Source: Comamonas terrae
GTDB taxonomy: Bacteria; Pseudomonadota; Gammaproteobacteria; Burkholderiales; Burkholderiaceae_C
NCBI RefSeq assembly: GCF_001544075.1
Contig: NZ_BCNT01000003.1
Coordinates: 558,001 to 622,000, forward strand
Direction: 5' to 3'
DNA length: 64,000 nucleotides
How positions within the stretch are numbered: position 1 is the first letter of the stretch; each line of letters starts with the position of its first letter. Of this stretch, positions 1 to 14,159 are shown one piece after another. The notes below the pieces were generated by a model. The model saw only the letters and a list, made by a program, of their open reading frames with translations. It was not told the DNA's origin and did not search any database. The position numbers and the translations under genes were made by a program.

Positions 1-1008
1 CTGCTCGGGCGGCATGGGCATGACCTCGAACTGGGTCACGCTCTTGGCGCCGTGGCGGTTGCTGGTGCCCACGCAGTCCGAGCCCGTATCGCCGCCGCCG
101 ATCACGATGACGTGCTTGCCGTCCGCGCGGATCTGGCCCTTGAGCTTGTCGCCGGCGTTGACCTTGTTCTGCTGCGGCAGGAACTCCATGGCGAAATGGA
201 TGCCGTCCAGGTCGCGGCCCGGCACGGGCAGGTCGCGCGACTGCTCGGAACCGCCGGTCAGCAACACGGCGTCGAACTCGGCCTTGAGCTGCTCGGGGCT
301 GATGGTTTCCTTGGCCCAGTTGGTGACCTTGGAGTCCTGGCCCAGGCCGTCCTTGCCGGCGATGAGCACGCCGGTGCGGATCTTCAGGCCCTCGGCCACG
401 AGCTGCTCGACGCGGCGGTCGATCAGCGCCTTGTCCAGCTTGAAGTCGGGAATGCCGTAGCGCAGCAGGCCGCCCACGCGGTCGTTCTTCTCGAACAGGG
501 TCACATCGTGGCCCGCGCGCACCAGTTGCTGGGCGGCGGCCAGGCCGGCCGGGCCGGCGCCGACCACGGCCACCTTCTTGCCCGTCTGGTGCTTGGGCGG
601 CAGGGGTTGGACCCAGCCTTCCTCCCAGGCGCGGTCGATGATGGCGTGCTCGATGGACTTGATGCCGATGGGCGCGATGTTGATATTGGCCACGCAGGCC
701 GCCTCGCAGGGAGCGGGGCAGATGCGGCCCGTGAACTCGGGGAAGTTGTTGGTGCTGTGCAGCGTGGCGATGGCGTTCTTCCAGTCGCCGCGGTACACGA
801 GGTCGTTGAAATCCGGGATGATGTTGTTGACGGGACAGCCGTTGTTGCAGAACGGCGTGCCGCAGTCCATGCAGCGTGCCGCCTGCTGGCGTGCCTGGCC
901 TTCATCGAGGCCGATCACGAACTCCTTGTAGTGCTTGAGGCGTTCGGCGACGGGCGCATAGCCCTCTTCGATGCGTTCGTATTCGAGAAATCCGGTGGTC
1001 TTGCCCAT
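1..1008 (-). CDS. gltD: Glutamate synthase (NADPH) small subunit, C-terminus outside window
   Basis: Beta subunit of glutamate synthase. It oxidises NADPH through FAD and passes electrons to the large subunit for glutamate formation from glutamine and 2-oxoglutarate. 336 codons are visible from the ATG at 1008; the 3' end lies beyond position 1. The N-terminal part has the two cysteine clusters that bind [4Fe-4S] centres ([15 protein letters not shown] and [10 protein letters not shown]). A dinucleotide-binding [13 protein letters not shown] motif follows, then a second one, [13 protein letters not shown], near the visible end. It follows gltB by 49 bases on the same strand, so the two are very probably one transcript. 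The cut is a window edge, not a broken gene. Confidence 0.96.
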   Translation of the reverse strand, partial: MGKTTGFLEYERIEEGYAPVAERLKHYKEFVIGLDEGQARQQAARCMDCGTPFCNNGCPVNNIIPDFNDLVYRGDWKNAIATLHSTNNFPEFTGRICPAPCEAACVANINIAPIGIKSIEHAIIDRAWEEGWVQPLPPKHQTGKKVAVVGAGPAGLAAAQQLVRAGHDVTLFEKNDRVGGLLRYGIPDFKLDKALIDRRVEQLVAEGLKIRTGVLIAGKDGLGQDSKVTNWAKETISPEQLKAEFDAVLLTGGSEQSRDLPVPGRDLDGIHFAMEFLPQQNKVNAGDKLKGQIRADGKHVIVIGGGDTGSDCVGTSNRHGAKSVTQFEVMPMPPEQ

Positions 1009-1057
1009 GGTGTTCAATCCTTGAAATCTGTGTTCGCGAGAAGTTCAGCGGCGGCCA

Positions 1058-5803
<4,746 letters not shown>

Positions 5804-5838
5804 GGGGGAATCCTCAGTTTTCTATCGCAGGGACCGCA

Positions 5839-5867
5839 AGATTACGACAGCACATGACCTTATGCAA
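5839..5867 (-). promoter_or_regulatory. Candidate sigma-70 promoter of gltBD
   Basis: On the minus strand TTGCAT (5862-5867) and TAATCT (5839-5844) are separated by 17 bases. That spacing is ideal for a housekeeping promoter, and it lies 36 bases before the gltB start codon. Prediction from consensus only. Confidence 0.45.
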
Positions 5868-5870
5868 TAT

Positions 5871-5965
5871 TTTTTAATTGGGGTCAGATACTAATTAATA
5901 TCCAATAAGTTTCATAAGAGATTAATTAGGGACACCTTAAAATCAAAGGAAAGAACCCCATTGAA
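5871..5965. repeat. AT-rich inverted-repeat segment next to RAYT gene
   Basis: A markedly AT-rich stretch in otherwise GC-rich DNA, lying directly beyond the 3' end of the RAYT transposase gene. It holds an inner perfect 9-bp inverted repeat CTAATTAAT (5891-5899) / ATTAATTAG (5921-5929). An outer imperfect pair AATTGGGGT (5876-5884) / AACCCCATT (5954-5962) flanks it. RAYT genes are usually flanked by such palindromes, so it may be an end or substrate of the element. Confidence 0.5.
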
Positions 5966-5981
5966 TCAACAACTTAGGAAA

Positions 5982-6686
5982 TTACTCTTCGGAGGTTTGT
6001 ACGCTCTTGGGAGGGCGCCCGGCCCGCTGGCGCTTCACGCGCCGCTCGGTTTGCTGTTGCAATTTTTCAATGAATGCCTCATCGCCCAGGGCCCAGCCGC
6101 GCATCGCCGCGTGGCTGATGCGCTCCTGATCGCTGCTGGCCAGACCCGCTTCCACTACCTGGGCATAGGCGGCATCGCGCGCGAACGGCGTGTTGCCCAG
6201 CGTCCAGAACATCCGGTGCGGACTGACCAGCGCATCGTTGCGCAGGCCGGCATTGGCCCCGTGGCTGGACCAGGGCCAGTCCGCAGCCTTTTGCACCAGG
6301 CCCGCACGGACGGGATTGAGGTCCATGGACACCATGGTGGGAATCAGCCATTCCTCGGCCTGCAGCACCGTGCAGCGGTAGCGCCCTTCCCACAGGGTAC
6401 CGCTGCGGCCATGGCGGTTGTTGAAATAGCGCACATAGCTGCGCCCCACAGCCTGCATGAGCTGCGGCAGCGCCTCGGCCGTGCGCGGCGTGAGCAGCAG
6501 GTGGAAATGGTCGGGCATGAGCACGTAGGCATGCACATCCACATCGAAGCGCCGCGCCATCTCGCGCAACAGGTCCAGCATGGTTTGCCGGTCCTGCACA
6601 TCGACAAAGATCTCCGCGCCGTTGTTGCCGCGCTGGATGACGTGATGCGCCTGGTTGGCGAGGGTGAGGCGGGGCAGACGGGCCAT
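5982..6686 (-). CDS. REP-associated tyrosine transposase (RAYT, IS200-like Y1 fold)
   Basis: A 234-aa single-strand DNA transposase-like protein of the RAYT group. These are domesticated relatives of IS200/IS605 TnpA thought to spread REP palindromes. It opens with the family's usual MARLPRLTL and contains VIQRGNN, the HUH-type metal motif MPDHFHLLL, and the segment GRSYVRYFNNRHGRSG with the candidate nucleophilic tyrosine, followed by GTLWEGRY. The ATG at 6686 is preferred over a TTG at 6728 because family members begin there, although no clear Shine-Dalgarno is seen. It is a single gene without insertion-sequence partners and has no frameshift, so it is probably intact. Confidence 0.88.
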   Translation of the reverse strand: MARLPRLTLANQAHHVIQRGNNGAEIFVDVQDRQTMLDLLREMARRFDVDVHAYVLMPDHFHLLLTPRTAEALPQLMQAVGRSYVRYFNNRHGRSGTLWEGRYRCTVLQAEEWLIPTMVSMDLNPVRAGLVQKAADWPWSSHGANAGLRNDALVSPHRMFWTLGNTPFARDAAYAQVVEAGLASSDQERISHAAMRGWALGDEAFIEKLQQQTERRVKRQRAGRPPKSVQTSEE

Positions 6687-6772
6687 GGGGCAAAAAAGCG
6701 CTGTGCAGGTGGAAAAGCGGTGCGGCAATTATGGAGCGCCCGCTCGCACCTGCGCTCCTCGGCCATCGGGCA

Positions 6773-7639
6773 TCACAGCTGCATGCGCCCCGATGCGCGC
6801 AGCAGCTGGCTGATGTGCTGCGTGGCAGCGAGCAGCTGGGGCAGCAGCTGCTCGCGCATCATCTGCACGCTGTTGCGGTTGGCCTGGCCGCTGATGTTGA
6901 GCGCGGCCACCGTGCGGCCGGCGCCGTTCTTCACGGGCGCGGCAATCGAGATCAAGCCCTCCTCCAGTTCCTGGTCCACCAGCGCCCAGCCCTGGGCGCG
7001 CACTTCGAGGATGCGCTGCAGCAGCTTCTCGTCGTCCTGCTCCGTCAGCGCCGTGAACCGGCGGCGGTCGCGTGCGGCCAGCAGCGCGCGCAGCGATTCG
7101 TCGCTCTCGCTGGCCAGCAGCACGCGCCCCATGGAAGTCCAGCAGGCCGGCAGGCGCGAGCCCACGCTCAGGTTGGTGCTCATGATCTTGTGCGTGTGCA
7201 CGCGCAGCACGTAGACGATTTCGTCGCCGTCGAGCACGGCGGCCGAGCAGGATTCGCGGATCTCGTCGGACAGCCGCTCCATGACGGGCTCGGCCAGGTT
7301 CCACAGCGGCGTGGAGCTCAGATAGGCAAAGCCCAGCTCCATGATGCGCGGCGTGAGCTGGTAGTACTTGCCATCGCTCTTCACATAGCCCAGCGTCTGC
7401 AGCGTCAGCAGGATGCGGCGCGCACCCGCACGCGTCAGCCCGGTGGCGGCAGCCACTGCGCTCAGCGTCTGTTCAGGCGCCTGGGCGCTGAAGGAGCGTA
7501 TGACCGCCAGCCCCCGCGCAAAGGACTGGACATAGCCGTCTCCGGGCTTTTGCGCCGGGGCCTGCCCGGTGTCGGCACGGCCACCAAGGGTTTCCACCGA
7601 TGTGGTTACTACCGTCGATTTCGCAGAGGGGGGATTCAT
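6773..7639 (-). CDS. IclR-family regulator, PcaR/PcaU/PobR-like
   Basis: A 288-aa transcription regulator with an N-terminal winged helix-turn-helix (about residues 38-100, with LSAVAAATGLTRAGARRILLTL) and a C-terminal IclR effector domain. It is divergent from pcaI with 86 bases between the start codons. That arrangement matches IclR regulators of beta-ketoadipate genes, which typically answer to beta-ketoadipate or protocatechuate. A three-part GAACA/TGTTC operator lies in the shared gap. Control of pcaIJF is inferred from position and operator. The exact effector cannot be read from the sequence, so no symbol is given. Confidence 0.85.
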   Translation of the reverse strand: MNPPSAKSTVVTTSVETLGGRADTGQAPAQKPGDGYVQSFARGLAVIRSFSAQAPEQTLSAVAAATGLTRAGARRILLTLQTLGYVKSDGKYYQLTPRIMELGFAYLSSTPLWNLAEPVMERLSDEIRESCSAAVLDGDEIVYVLRVHTHKIMSTNLSVGSRLPACWTSMGRVLLASESDESLRALLAARDRRRFTALTEQDDEKLLQRILEVRAQGWALVDQELEEGLISIAAPVKNGAGRTVAALNISGQANRNSVQMMREQLLPQLLAATQHISQLLRASGRMQL

Positions 7640-7653
7640 ATAATTCTTTCAGC

Positions 7654-7677
7654 GAACAAATGTTCTTATTACGAACA
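7654..7677. promoter_or_regulatory. PobR/PcaU-type operator between regulator and pcaI
   Basis: GAACA (7654-7658) and TGTTC (7661-7665) form a perfect inverted repeat around AA, and a further GAACA (7673-7677) repeats downstream. An inverted repeat plus a third half-site is the arrangement known for the IclR regulators PobR and PcaU of Acinetobacter. It sits between the divergent regulator and pcaI genes, which supports its role. Confidence 0.65.
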
Positions 7678-7725
7678 TATTAGCAACAGACGTCCCCCGG
7701 GACAACGGTTTATCGGGAATATTCC

Positions 7726-8421
7726 ATGATCGACAAAATTGCCGACACGGTCGCCGAGGCGCTGTCGGGCATCAAGGATGGCGCCACCGTGCTGATTGGC
7801 GGCTTCGGCACTTCCGGCAACCCCACGGAACTGATCGACGGCCTGATCGCCCACGGCGCGCGCGAGCTCACGGTGGTCAACAACAATGCCGGCAACGGCG
7901 ATACCGGCCTGGCCGCCCTGCTCAAGAGCGGCCAGGTGCGCAAAATCATCTGCAGCTTTCCGCGCCAGGTGGACAGCTGGGTGTTCGACGAGCTGTACCG
8001 CAGCGGCAAGATCGAGCTGGAACTCGTGCCCCAGGGCAACCTGGCCGAGCGCATGCGCGCCGCCGGCGCCGGCATCGGCGCCTTCTTCTGCCCCACGGCC
8101 TACGGCACCGAACTGGCCAAGGGCAAGGAAACGCGCGAGATCGACGGCCGCCAGTACGTGCTGGAATACCCGATCCATGGCGACGTGGCGCTGGTCAAGG
8201 CCGAAAAAGGCGACCGCTGGGGCAACCTCACCTACCGCATGGCTGCGCGCAACTTCGGCCCCGTCATGGCCGCGGCCGCCCAATTCACCGTGGCCACGGT
8301 GCATGAGATCGTGGAGCTGGGCCAGCTCGACCCCGAAGCCGTGGTCACCCCCGGCATCTACGTGAGCAAGGTGGTCAAGGTGCCCCGCGTGGCCACCCAA
8401 GCCGGCGGTTTCAAGAAATGA
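7726..8421 (+). CDS. pcaI: 3-oxoadipate CoA-transferase, alpha subunit
   Basis: First subunit (231 aa, the normal length) of the enzyme that transfers CoA from succinyl-CoA to 3-oxoadipate, the penultimate step of the beta-ketoadipate pathway for protocatechuate and catechol breakdown. Family blocks are clear: VLIGGFGTSGNPTELIDGL near the N-terminus, NNAGNGDTGLAALL, and PQGNLAERMRAAGAGIGAFF. The gene starts an apparent pcaI-pcaJ-pcaF operon. A GGGAA precedes the ATG. A dispersed CCCCTGAG repeat follows its stop codon directly. Confidence 0.95.
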   Translation: MIDKIADTVAEALSGIKDGATVLIGGFGTSGNPTELIDGLIAHGARELTVVNNNAGNGDTGLAALLKSGQVRKIICSFPRQVDSWVFDELYRSGKIELELVPQGNLAERMRAAGAGIGAFFCPTAYGTELAKGKETREIDGRQYVLEYPIHGDVALVKAEKGDRWGNLTYRMAARNFGPVMAAAAQFTVATVHEIVELGQLDPEAVVTPGIYVSKVVKVPRVATQAGGFKK

Positions 8422-8422
8422 G

Positions 8423-8495
8423 CACCCCTGAGCAGCTCGCCGCATCCCCCCGGGGGACGGCGGCCCTTGCCGGCCCTCTCGGCTTGGGCTTCGCC
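8423..8495 (+). repeat. Dispersed CCCCTGAG-type intergenic repeat, copy 1
   Basis: Begins one base after the pcaI stop codon with CACCCCTGAGCAGCTCGCC, then runs through a C-rich/G-rich inverted stretch into GGGGGACGG. It resembles segments at 11640-11712 and 19985-20058, which lie on the other strand but likewise follow a stop codon in their own orientation. It fills most of the pcaI-pcaJ gap. Confidence 0.55.
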
Positions 8496-8545
8496 AGTTG
8501 CATGCACCAGCCCTCATTGGCGGTCGAAATCAAGGAAAGACTAGT

Positions 8546-9202
8546 GTGAACAGCTATCAGAAACGCAGCAAGCAGGAACTGGCCCGGCGCGTGGCCCAGG
8601 ACATCTTCGACGGCGCCTATGTGAACCTGGGCATCGGCATGCCCACGCAGGTGGCCAACTACATTCCCGCAGGGCGCGAAGTCATTCTGCACAGCGAAAA
8701 CGGCATCCTGGGCATGGGCCCTGCGCCCGCCGAAGGCCAGGAGGACTACGACCTGACCAATGCCGGCAAGCAGCCCGTGACCCTGCTTCCCGGCGGCTGC
8801 TACTTCCACCATGCCGACAGCTTCGCGATGATGCGCGGCGGCCATCTCGACATCTCGGTGCTCGGCGCCTTCCAGGTGTCGGCCACGGGCGACCTGGCCA
8901 ACTGGAGCACCGGCGAGCCCGGCGCCATTCCCGCCGTGGGCGGCGCGATGGACCTGGCCGTGGGCGCCAAGCAGACCTGGGTGATGATGGACCTGATGAC
9001 CAAGTCCGGCGAATGCAAGGTGGTCCAGGCCTGTAGCTACCCGCTCACCGGGCTGGCCTGCGTCAAGCGCATCTACACCGACCTGTGCTCGCTGGAATGC
9101 ACGCCGGGCGGCCTGCGCCTGATCGACACCGTGGCTGGCCTCTCGCACGCCGAGCTGGAGCGGATGATCGGCCTGCCGATTCAGCCCGCAACTCCGCAAT
9201 AA
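8546..9202 (+). CDS. pcaJ: 3-oxoadipate CoA-transferase, beta subunit
   Basis: Second subunit (218 aa) of 3-oxoadipate:succinyl-CoA transferase. The catalytic glutamate lies in the HSENGILGMGP block, the site of the covalent glutamyl-CoA intermediate in this family. Other matches are YVNLGIGMPTQVANYIP and GAMDLAVGAK. The GTG at 8546 is chosen because AAGGA lies nine bases upstream and the protein then begins like its relatives; an upstream ATG frame would add unrelated residues. It is 124 bases after pcaI and 75 before pcaF, with a repeat element in each gap. Confidence 0.95.
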   Translation: MNSYQKRSKQELARRVAQDIFDGAYVNLGIGMPTQVANYIPAGREVILHSENGILGMGPAPAEGQEDYDLTNAGKQPVTLLPGGCYFHHADSFAMMRGGHLDISVLGAFQVSATGDLANWSTGEPGAIPAVGGAMDLAVGAKQTWVMMDLMTKSGECKVVQACSYPLTGLACVKRIYTDLCSLECTPGGLRLIDTVAGLSHAELERMIGLPIQPATPQ

Positions 9203-9204
9203 GC

Positions 9205-9256
9205 ACCAAATCGCGCTCCATCGCTTACCCATCAAGCGCTGACAGCTCTCTTTTTT
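9205..9256 (+). repeat. Short palindromic repeat (AGCGCTT family), copy A
   Basis: Starts two bases after the pcaJ stop. The core ATCGCTT-acccatc-AAGCGCT is followed by GACAGCTCTC and six T residues. It is a degenerate member of the palindrome family seen best at 37328-37364. The final T-run could make it a weak terminator or attenuator before pcaF. Confidence 0.5.
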
Positions 9257-9277
9257 GAATACCCTCCAGGAGACACC

Positions 9278-10480
<1,203 letters not shown>

Positions 10481-10543
10481 TCCATCCATAGAACAAAAAG
10501 GCAGGCATTGCGCTTGGCGGTGCCTGCCGCTCCGGAGACTTCC

Positions 10544-11545
10544 ATGCCCGCATCCCCCACCTTCACCCGCCGCCGCAGCCTGCAGGCCATCGCAGCCGCC
10601 TCCATGGCCGCGCTGGGTGCCCTGGCCAGCCCCGCCCAGGCCCAGGGCAGCTTTCCGAACAAGCCCATCACCATCATCGTGCCGTTCTCGGCCGGCGGCA
10701 CGACCGACATCCTGGCGCGCATCATGAGCCAGGGCCTGACGGCCGAGCTGGGCCAGCCCGTGGTGGTGGACAACAAGCCCGGCGCGGGCGGCAACATTGG
10801 CGCCGCGCTGGCCGCCAAGGCGCCGGCCGACGGCTACACCCTGTTCATGGGTACCGTCGGCACGCATGCCATCAACCAGGCGCTGTACAAGAAGCTGCCC
10901 TATGACCCGGTGCAGGACTTCGTGCCGCTCACGCGCGTTGCCACCGTGCCCAATCTGCTGGTCGCCCATCCCAGCCAGCCGTTCAAGACCGTCAAGGAGC
11001 TGATCGCCTATGCCAAGGCCCATCCCGGCAAGGTGACCTATGGCTCGCCCGGCGCCGGCGCATCGCCCCACGTCTCGGGGGAGCTGTTTCGCAGCATGAC
11101 AGGCACCGACCTGCTGCATGTGCCCTACAAGGGCAGCGCGCCCGCCATGACCGACCTGCTGGGCAACCAGATCGCCATCATGTTCGACAACCTGCCCTCG
11201 GCCATCCAGCATGTGCGCTCGGGCAAGCTGCGCCCCATCGCCATCACCACGGCCAAGCGTTCGCCCGAGCTGCCCGATGTGCCAACGATTGCCGAGGCCG
11301 GCGTTCCCGGCTACGAGGCCACCTCCTGGTTCGGTCTGTGGGCGCCGGCCAAGACGCCGGCCGACGTGCAGGCCAGGCTGTATGCGGCCATCGTCAAGGT
11401 GCTCAAGGACCCTGCGGTGGTCAAGAAGATCACCGAGCAGGGCGGCGATGTCGTCATCGACACCCAGGCCGGCTTTGCGGCCTACATCAAGGCCGAATCG
11501 GCCAAATGGGGGAAGGTGGTCAAGGACTCCGGGGCGCAGATTTGA
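10544..11545 (+). CDS. Bug/TctC-family periplasmic solute-binding protein
   Basis: A 333-aa tripartite tricarboxylate receptor (Bug) protein, exported to the periplasm. It begins with a twin-arginine-like signal (TRRRSLQAIAAASM) ending near ASPAQAQG. The mature part has family blocks KPITIIVPFSAGGTTDILAR, VVVDNKPGAGGNIG and VTYGSPGAGASPH. The ATG at 10544, with GGAG seven bases upstream, is better than a TTG at 10508. These proteins are greatly expanded in Comamonadaceae and bind carboxylates or aromatic acids. Position behind pcaF suggests a pathway-related aromatic or dicarboxylate ligand, but the ligand cannot be read from the sequence. No TctAB transporter genes are adjacent. Confidence 0.9.
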   Translation: MPASPTFTRRRSLQAIAAASMAALGALASPAQAQGSFPNKPITIIVPFSAGGTTDILARIMSQGLTAELGQPVVVDNKPGAGGNIGAALAAKAPADGYTLFMGTVGTHAINQALYKKLPYDPVQDFVPLTRVATVPNLLVAHPSQPFKTVKELIAYAKAHPGKVTYGSPGAGASPHVSGELFRSMTGTDLLHVPYKGSAPAMTDLLGNQIAIMFDNLPSAIQHVRSGKLRPIAITTAKRSPELPDVPTIAEAGVPGYEATSWFGLWAPAKTPADVQARLYAAIVKVLKDPAVVKKITEQGGDVVIDTQAGFAAYIKAESAKWGKVVKDSGAQI

Positions 11546-11639
11546 CGCTCTGAACTGCTGCGCGTCGGCGACTGGGGCAGCACCAGTTCCTTTTCGCAGG
11601 AGTCGACACAGCCCAGCCCAGAGACACCGAGGAAGGGCC

Positions 11640-11712
11640 GCAGCGCACCGAGGTGTCGTCTCCCTCCCGCAAAGCGAGAGAGGGGGAAGGCGCGAAGCCA
11701 CTCAGGGGGTGG
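11640..11712 (-). repeat. Dispersed CCCCTGAG-type intergenic repeat, copy 2
   Basis: Read on the minus strand it starts CACCCCCTGAGTGGCTTCG, directly after the stop codon of the 11718-12533 gene. It then has a hairpin-forming C-rich/G-rich segment (11671-11697). It shares the CCCCTGAG opening and layout with the copies at 8423 and 19985 and fills the convergent gap behind the Bug gene. Confidence 0.5.
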
Positions 11713-11717
11713 TCATC

Positions 11718-12533
11718 TCAGTCCAGCAGATCGGAATAGTCGCCCCTGTCGTAGCCCTCGATGGACTTCCAGGGCTGGGCCAGCGGGCCCGGCAGGCGCG
11801 TGGCCGTGACCACGATGCGTTCGATGCCATGGGCATCGCCACGCTCCACGCGGCGCGCGAACTGGTTGGCGAGGTCCCAGTCAACCACCGTGGTCTGCTC
11901 GCCGGCCACGCTCTTGTAGCGCTGCACGCCGCCCTGGGGCTTGCCCACGCGCTCCATGCCCTGCAGCGCCGCGGGCGGCACGATCCAGTATGCGTTCTCG
12001 AACGAGCCGCCATAGCCCACGTTGCCGTGATGCGCCTCGTCCACCGAGATCACGCGGCGCAGCTTGGCCAGCACCACCTCCACCGAGACCTTGCCGTCCT
12101 CGGCGCGGCGCAGCGACAGCGGCGCGGCACGCGCCTCGTCATGCGCATGGCCGGCATGCGGACCGTGCGCATGCTCGTGGCCGTGGGCCTGGCTCTGGCG
12201 CAGCGCGGCCGGCAGTTCGCGCTCTATCCACAGCTGGCCCTTGCGGCGGTAGACCCTATTGCTATAAACGCTGCTGCGCTGCACGCCGTCGCTGCCCACG
12301 CTCATGGCCTCGTAGGTGATGCGCAGGTCGGCGTCCGGCGTGGCCTGCACTGCGGCCGTGGTGCGCGCCGCAGCGTCCGCGGCCTTGGAGGAGGTGGCGG
12401 CCGGGACAGCCGAGGCAGCCGCCGAGCCCGCGGGCTGCGCTGCGGCAGGCAAGCCTGCCATGGCGCTGGCGAGCCAGGCTACGGCGATCCAGCCAGCGGA
12501 GAGGGGACGGAGGGGGAATACCGAAGAAGTCAT
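11718..12533 (-). CDS. Exported protein of unknown function with a histidine-rich segment
   Basis: 271 aa, not recognised as a named family. The N-terminus has a hydrophobic signal segment (SAGWIAVAWLASAMAGLPAAAQP), followed by an Ala/Ser-rich linker and a soluble domain. About residues 115-131 form a histidine-rich run (HGHEHAHGPHAGHAHD), suggestive of metal binding. The ATG at 12533 is preferred to a TTG at 12557; no good Shine-Dalgarno is seen. It lies 100 bases beyond the alkaline phosphatase operon on the same strand but behind a terminator, so it may be read separately. A link to phosphate or zinc handling is only a guess from location. Confidence 0.7.
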   Translation of the reverse strand: MTSSVFPLRPLSAGWIAVAWLASAMAGLPAAAQPAGSAAASAVPAATSSKAADAAARTTAAVQATPDADLRITYEAMSVGSDGVQRSSVYSNRVYRRKGQLWIERELPAALRQSQAHGHEHAHGPHAGHAHDEARAAPLSLRRAEDGKVSVEVVLAKLRRVISVDEAHHGNVGYGGSFENAYWIVPPAALQGMERVGKPQGGVQRYKSVAGEQTTVVDWDLANQFARRVERGDAHGIERIVVTATRLPGPLAQPWKSIEGYDRGDYSDLLD

Positions 12534-12577
12534 GGAGGGCAAGTCACGGGTGGCCAATCAAAGGCCTGGCAGATGCG

Positions 12578-12616
12578 AAAAAACCGGTGCCGGGCGCAAG
12601 CGCCACGGCTCCGGTT
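12578..12616 (-). terminator. Rho-independent terminator after alkaline phosphatase gene
   Basis: On the minus strand a long stem with arms at 12602-12616 and 12582-12596 and a short loop is followed by a T-run (complement of A578-583). It lies just after the stop of the phosphatase gene at 12634. Confidence 0.85.
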
Positions 12617-12633
12617 GCGAAGGAAGAAGAAAA

Positions 12634-14121
12634 TTACAGGCCCGCGGCTTCCCTGACCTTGCTGAACACCTTGGTGTTGTCCATGGTGCCCTTGAAGATC
12701 CTGGCGCCCGCGCCGCCGGCGAACAGCATCACGTCGCCGCCGCCATGGGTTTCGGAGCCGGGCGTGCCCAGGTTGATGCCCACTTCCTGCAGGAAGTTGT
12801 CATCGGTGGTGTCCACAGCCGTCAGGTCGTCGCGCGAGGCGCCACGGGCCGGTGCGATCCAGGGCTTGTTGCCGTCCTCGGCATTGACCTGGCTGGATGC
12901 CGAGGCGTTGGGACGCCCGCCGTTGCCGAAGACCAGCGTGGTATAGGGCTTGCCGTCGCCGGCCTTGGCCATCCGGCCGCTCTGGTAGTCGGCCACCTTG
13001 CCCAGGATGGGATTGCCCAGCTTGGAGTAGCCGTTGAACACCATGTTGTGGTCGTGGTCGGCCGTGACCACGATCAGCGTGTTCTTCAGGCCCGGGTCCT
13101 TTTTCTCCATATAGGCCATGGCGGTCTCGATGGCCTTGTCGAAGGCCAGCGTGTCTTCGAGCGCGCGCTTGGCATTGGTGCCGTGCAGGGCGTGGTCGAT
13201 GCGGCCGCCCTCGACCATCAGGAAAAAGCCCTTGCTGTTGCGGCTCACCACATCCAGCGCCTTGGTCGTCATGTCGGCCAGGCTGGGCTCGTCCTTGCCC
13301 TGCTTGACGCGGTCCAGCTCATAGGACATTTCGCTCTGCGTGAACAGGCCCAGCAGCTTGTCGACCTTGGTCGCGTCCAATGCGGCCAGCTTGCTGCCGG
13401 TATCCACATAGGCATAGCCCTTGGCCTGCATTTCCGCCACCAGATTGCGCGTATCGCTGCGCTTGCTGGACGGATTGACGGCCTTGGGCAGGTAGTTGCG
13501 CTGGCCACCGCCCATCAGCACGTCGACGCCCGCGGTCACGGACTGCTCGGCAATGGTGTTGTAGCCGTTGCGGTTGCAGATATGGGCATAGGTGGCGGCA
13601 GGCGTGGCATGGCCGACGCGCGTCGTGGAGACGGCGCCGACCGAACGGCCCTGGCCCTTGGCCAGCTCCAGCAGCGTCTGCGCAGGCTGGCCGTTGCCGG
13701 CCGGGCAGGTCGTGTCCTCGCCATTGATGTACTGCTTGCCGCTGCCGTCGACCGCCGAGGTATCGGACGACATGGAGATGACTTCGTTGTTCATCTTCAC
13801 GCCGGTCATGTAGGCCGACATGGAAGGCGCGCTGTCCGTGGTCTGGCCGTCGTGCGAGAAGGTCTTGATGCGCGCGGCATAGGCCAGGGACTGCATCTGC
13901 AGCTTGGCGTATTCGCTGCTCTTGAGCGAGCCGGGCTGGGCCGCCAGCTGCTTTTCGCCCTTGTAGATGCGCGCTGCCGTGACGGTGACGGGGCCCATGC
14001 CGTCGCCCAGGAAGAAGATCACGTTCTTGGCCTCGCCGGCCGCATGGGCGGCCGGCGCCAGCACGGCCAGCGATGCAAAGGCCGCCAGTGCGAAAGTTGT
14101 CTTGCGGAAAATCGGGTGCAT
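12634..14121 (-). CDS. phoA: Alkaline phosphatase, exported
   Basis: A 495-aa periplasmic alkaline phosphatase that releases phosphate from phosphomonoesters. A cleavable signal peptide ends near APAAHAAG. The metal-binding FFLGDGMG is at about residues 36-43 and the nucleophile is Ser97 in TDSAPSMSAYMTG. Downstream metal ligands include VEGGRIDHALH and TADHDHN, and SETHGGGD near the C-terminus. AAGGAA lies upstream of the ATG at 14121; the longer TTG frame is rejected. It is 38 bases after a paralogous phosphatase gene, sharing its promoter and terminator. It is larger than E. coli PhoA and lacks the lipobox of its neighbour. Confidence 0.92.
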   Translation of the reverse strand: MHPIFRKTTFALAAFASLAVLAPAAHAAGEAKNVIFFLGDGMGPVTVTAARIYKGEKQLAAQPGSLKSSEYAKLQMQSLAYAARIKTFSHDGQTTDSAPSMSAYMTGVKMNNEVISMSSDTSAVDGSGKQYINGEDTTCPAGNGQPAQTLLELAKGQGRSVGAVSTTRVGHATPAATYAHICNRNGYNTIAEQSVTAGVDVLMGGGQRNYLPKAVNPSSKRSDTRNLVAEMQAKGYAYVDTGSKLAALDATKVDKLLGLFTQSEMSYELDRVKQGKDEPSLADMTTKALDVVSRNSKGFFLMVEGGRIDHALHGTNAKRALEDTLAFDKAIETAMAYMEKKDPGLKNTLIVVTADHDHNMVFNGYSKLGNPILGKVADYQSGRMAKAGDGKPYTTLVFGNGGRPNASASSQVNAEDGNKPWIAPARGASRDDLTAVDTTDDNFLQEVGINLGTPGSETHGGGDVMLFAGGAGARIFKGTMDNTKVFSKVREAAGL

Positions 14122-14159
14122 TTGGAATTCCTTGGATGCGGTCTTGACAAGGCGCGGCA

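Noticed and set aside
6687..6728. N-terminal extension of the RAYT protein from a TTG codon
   Set aside because: Family members begin MARLPRLTL, which matches the ATG at 6686; the extension is not conserved in my recollection of the family.
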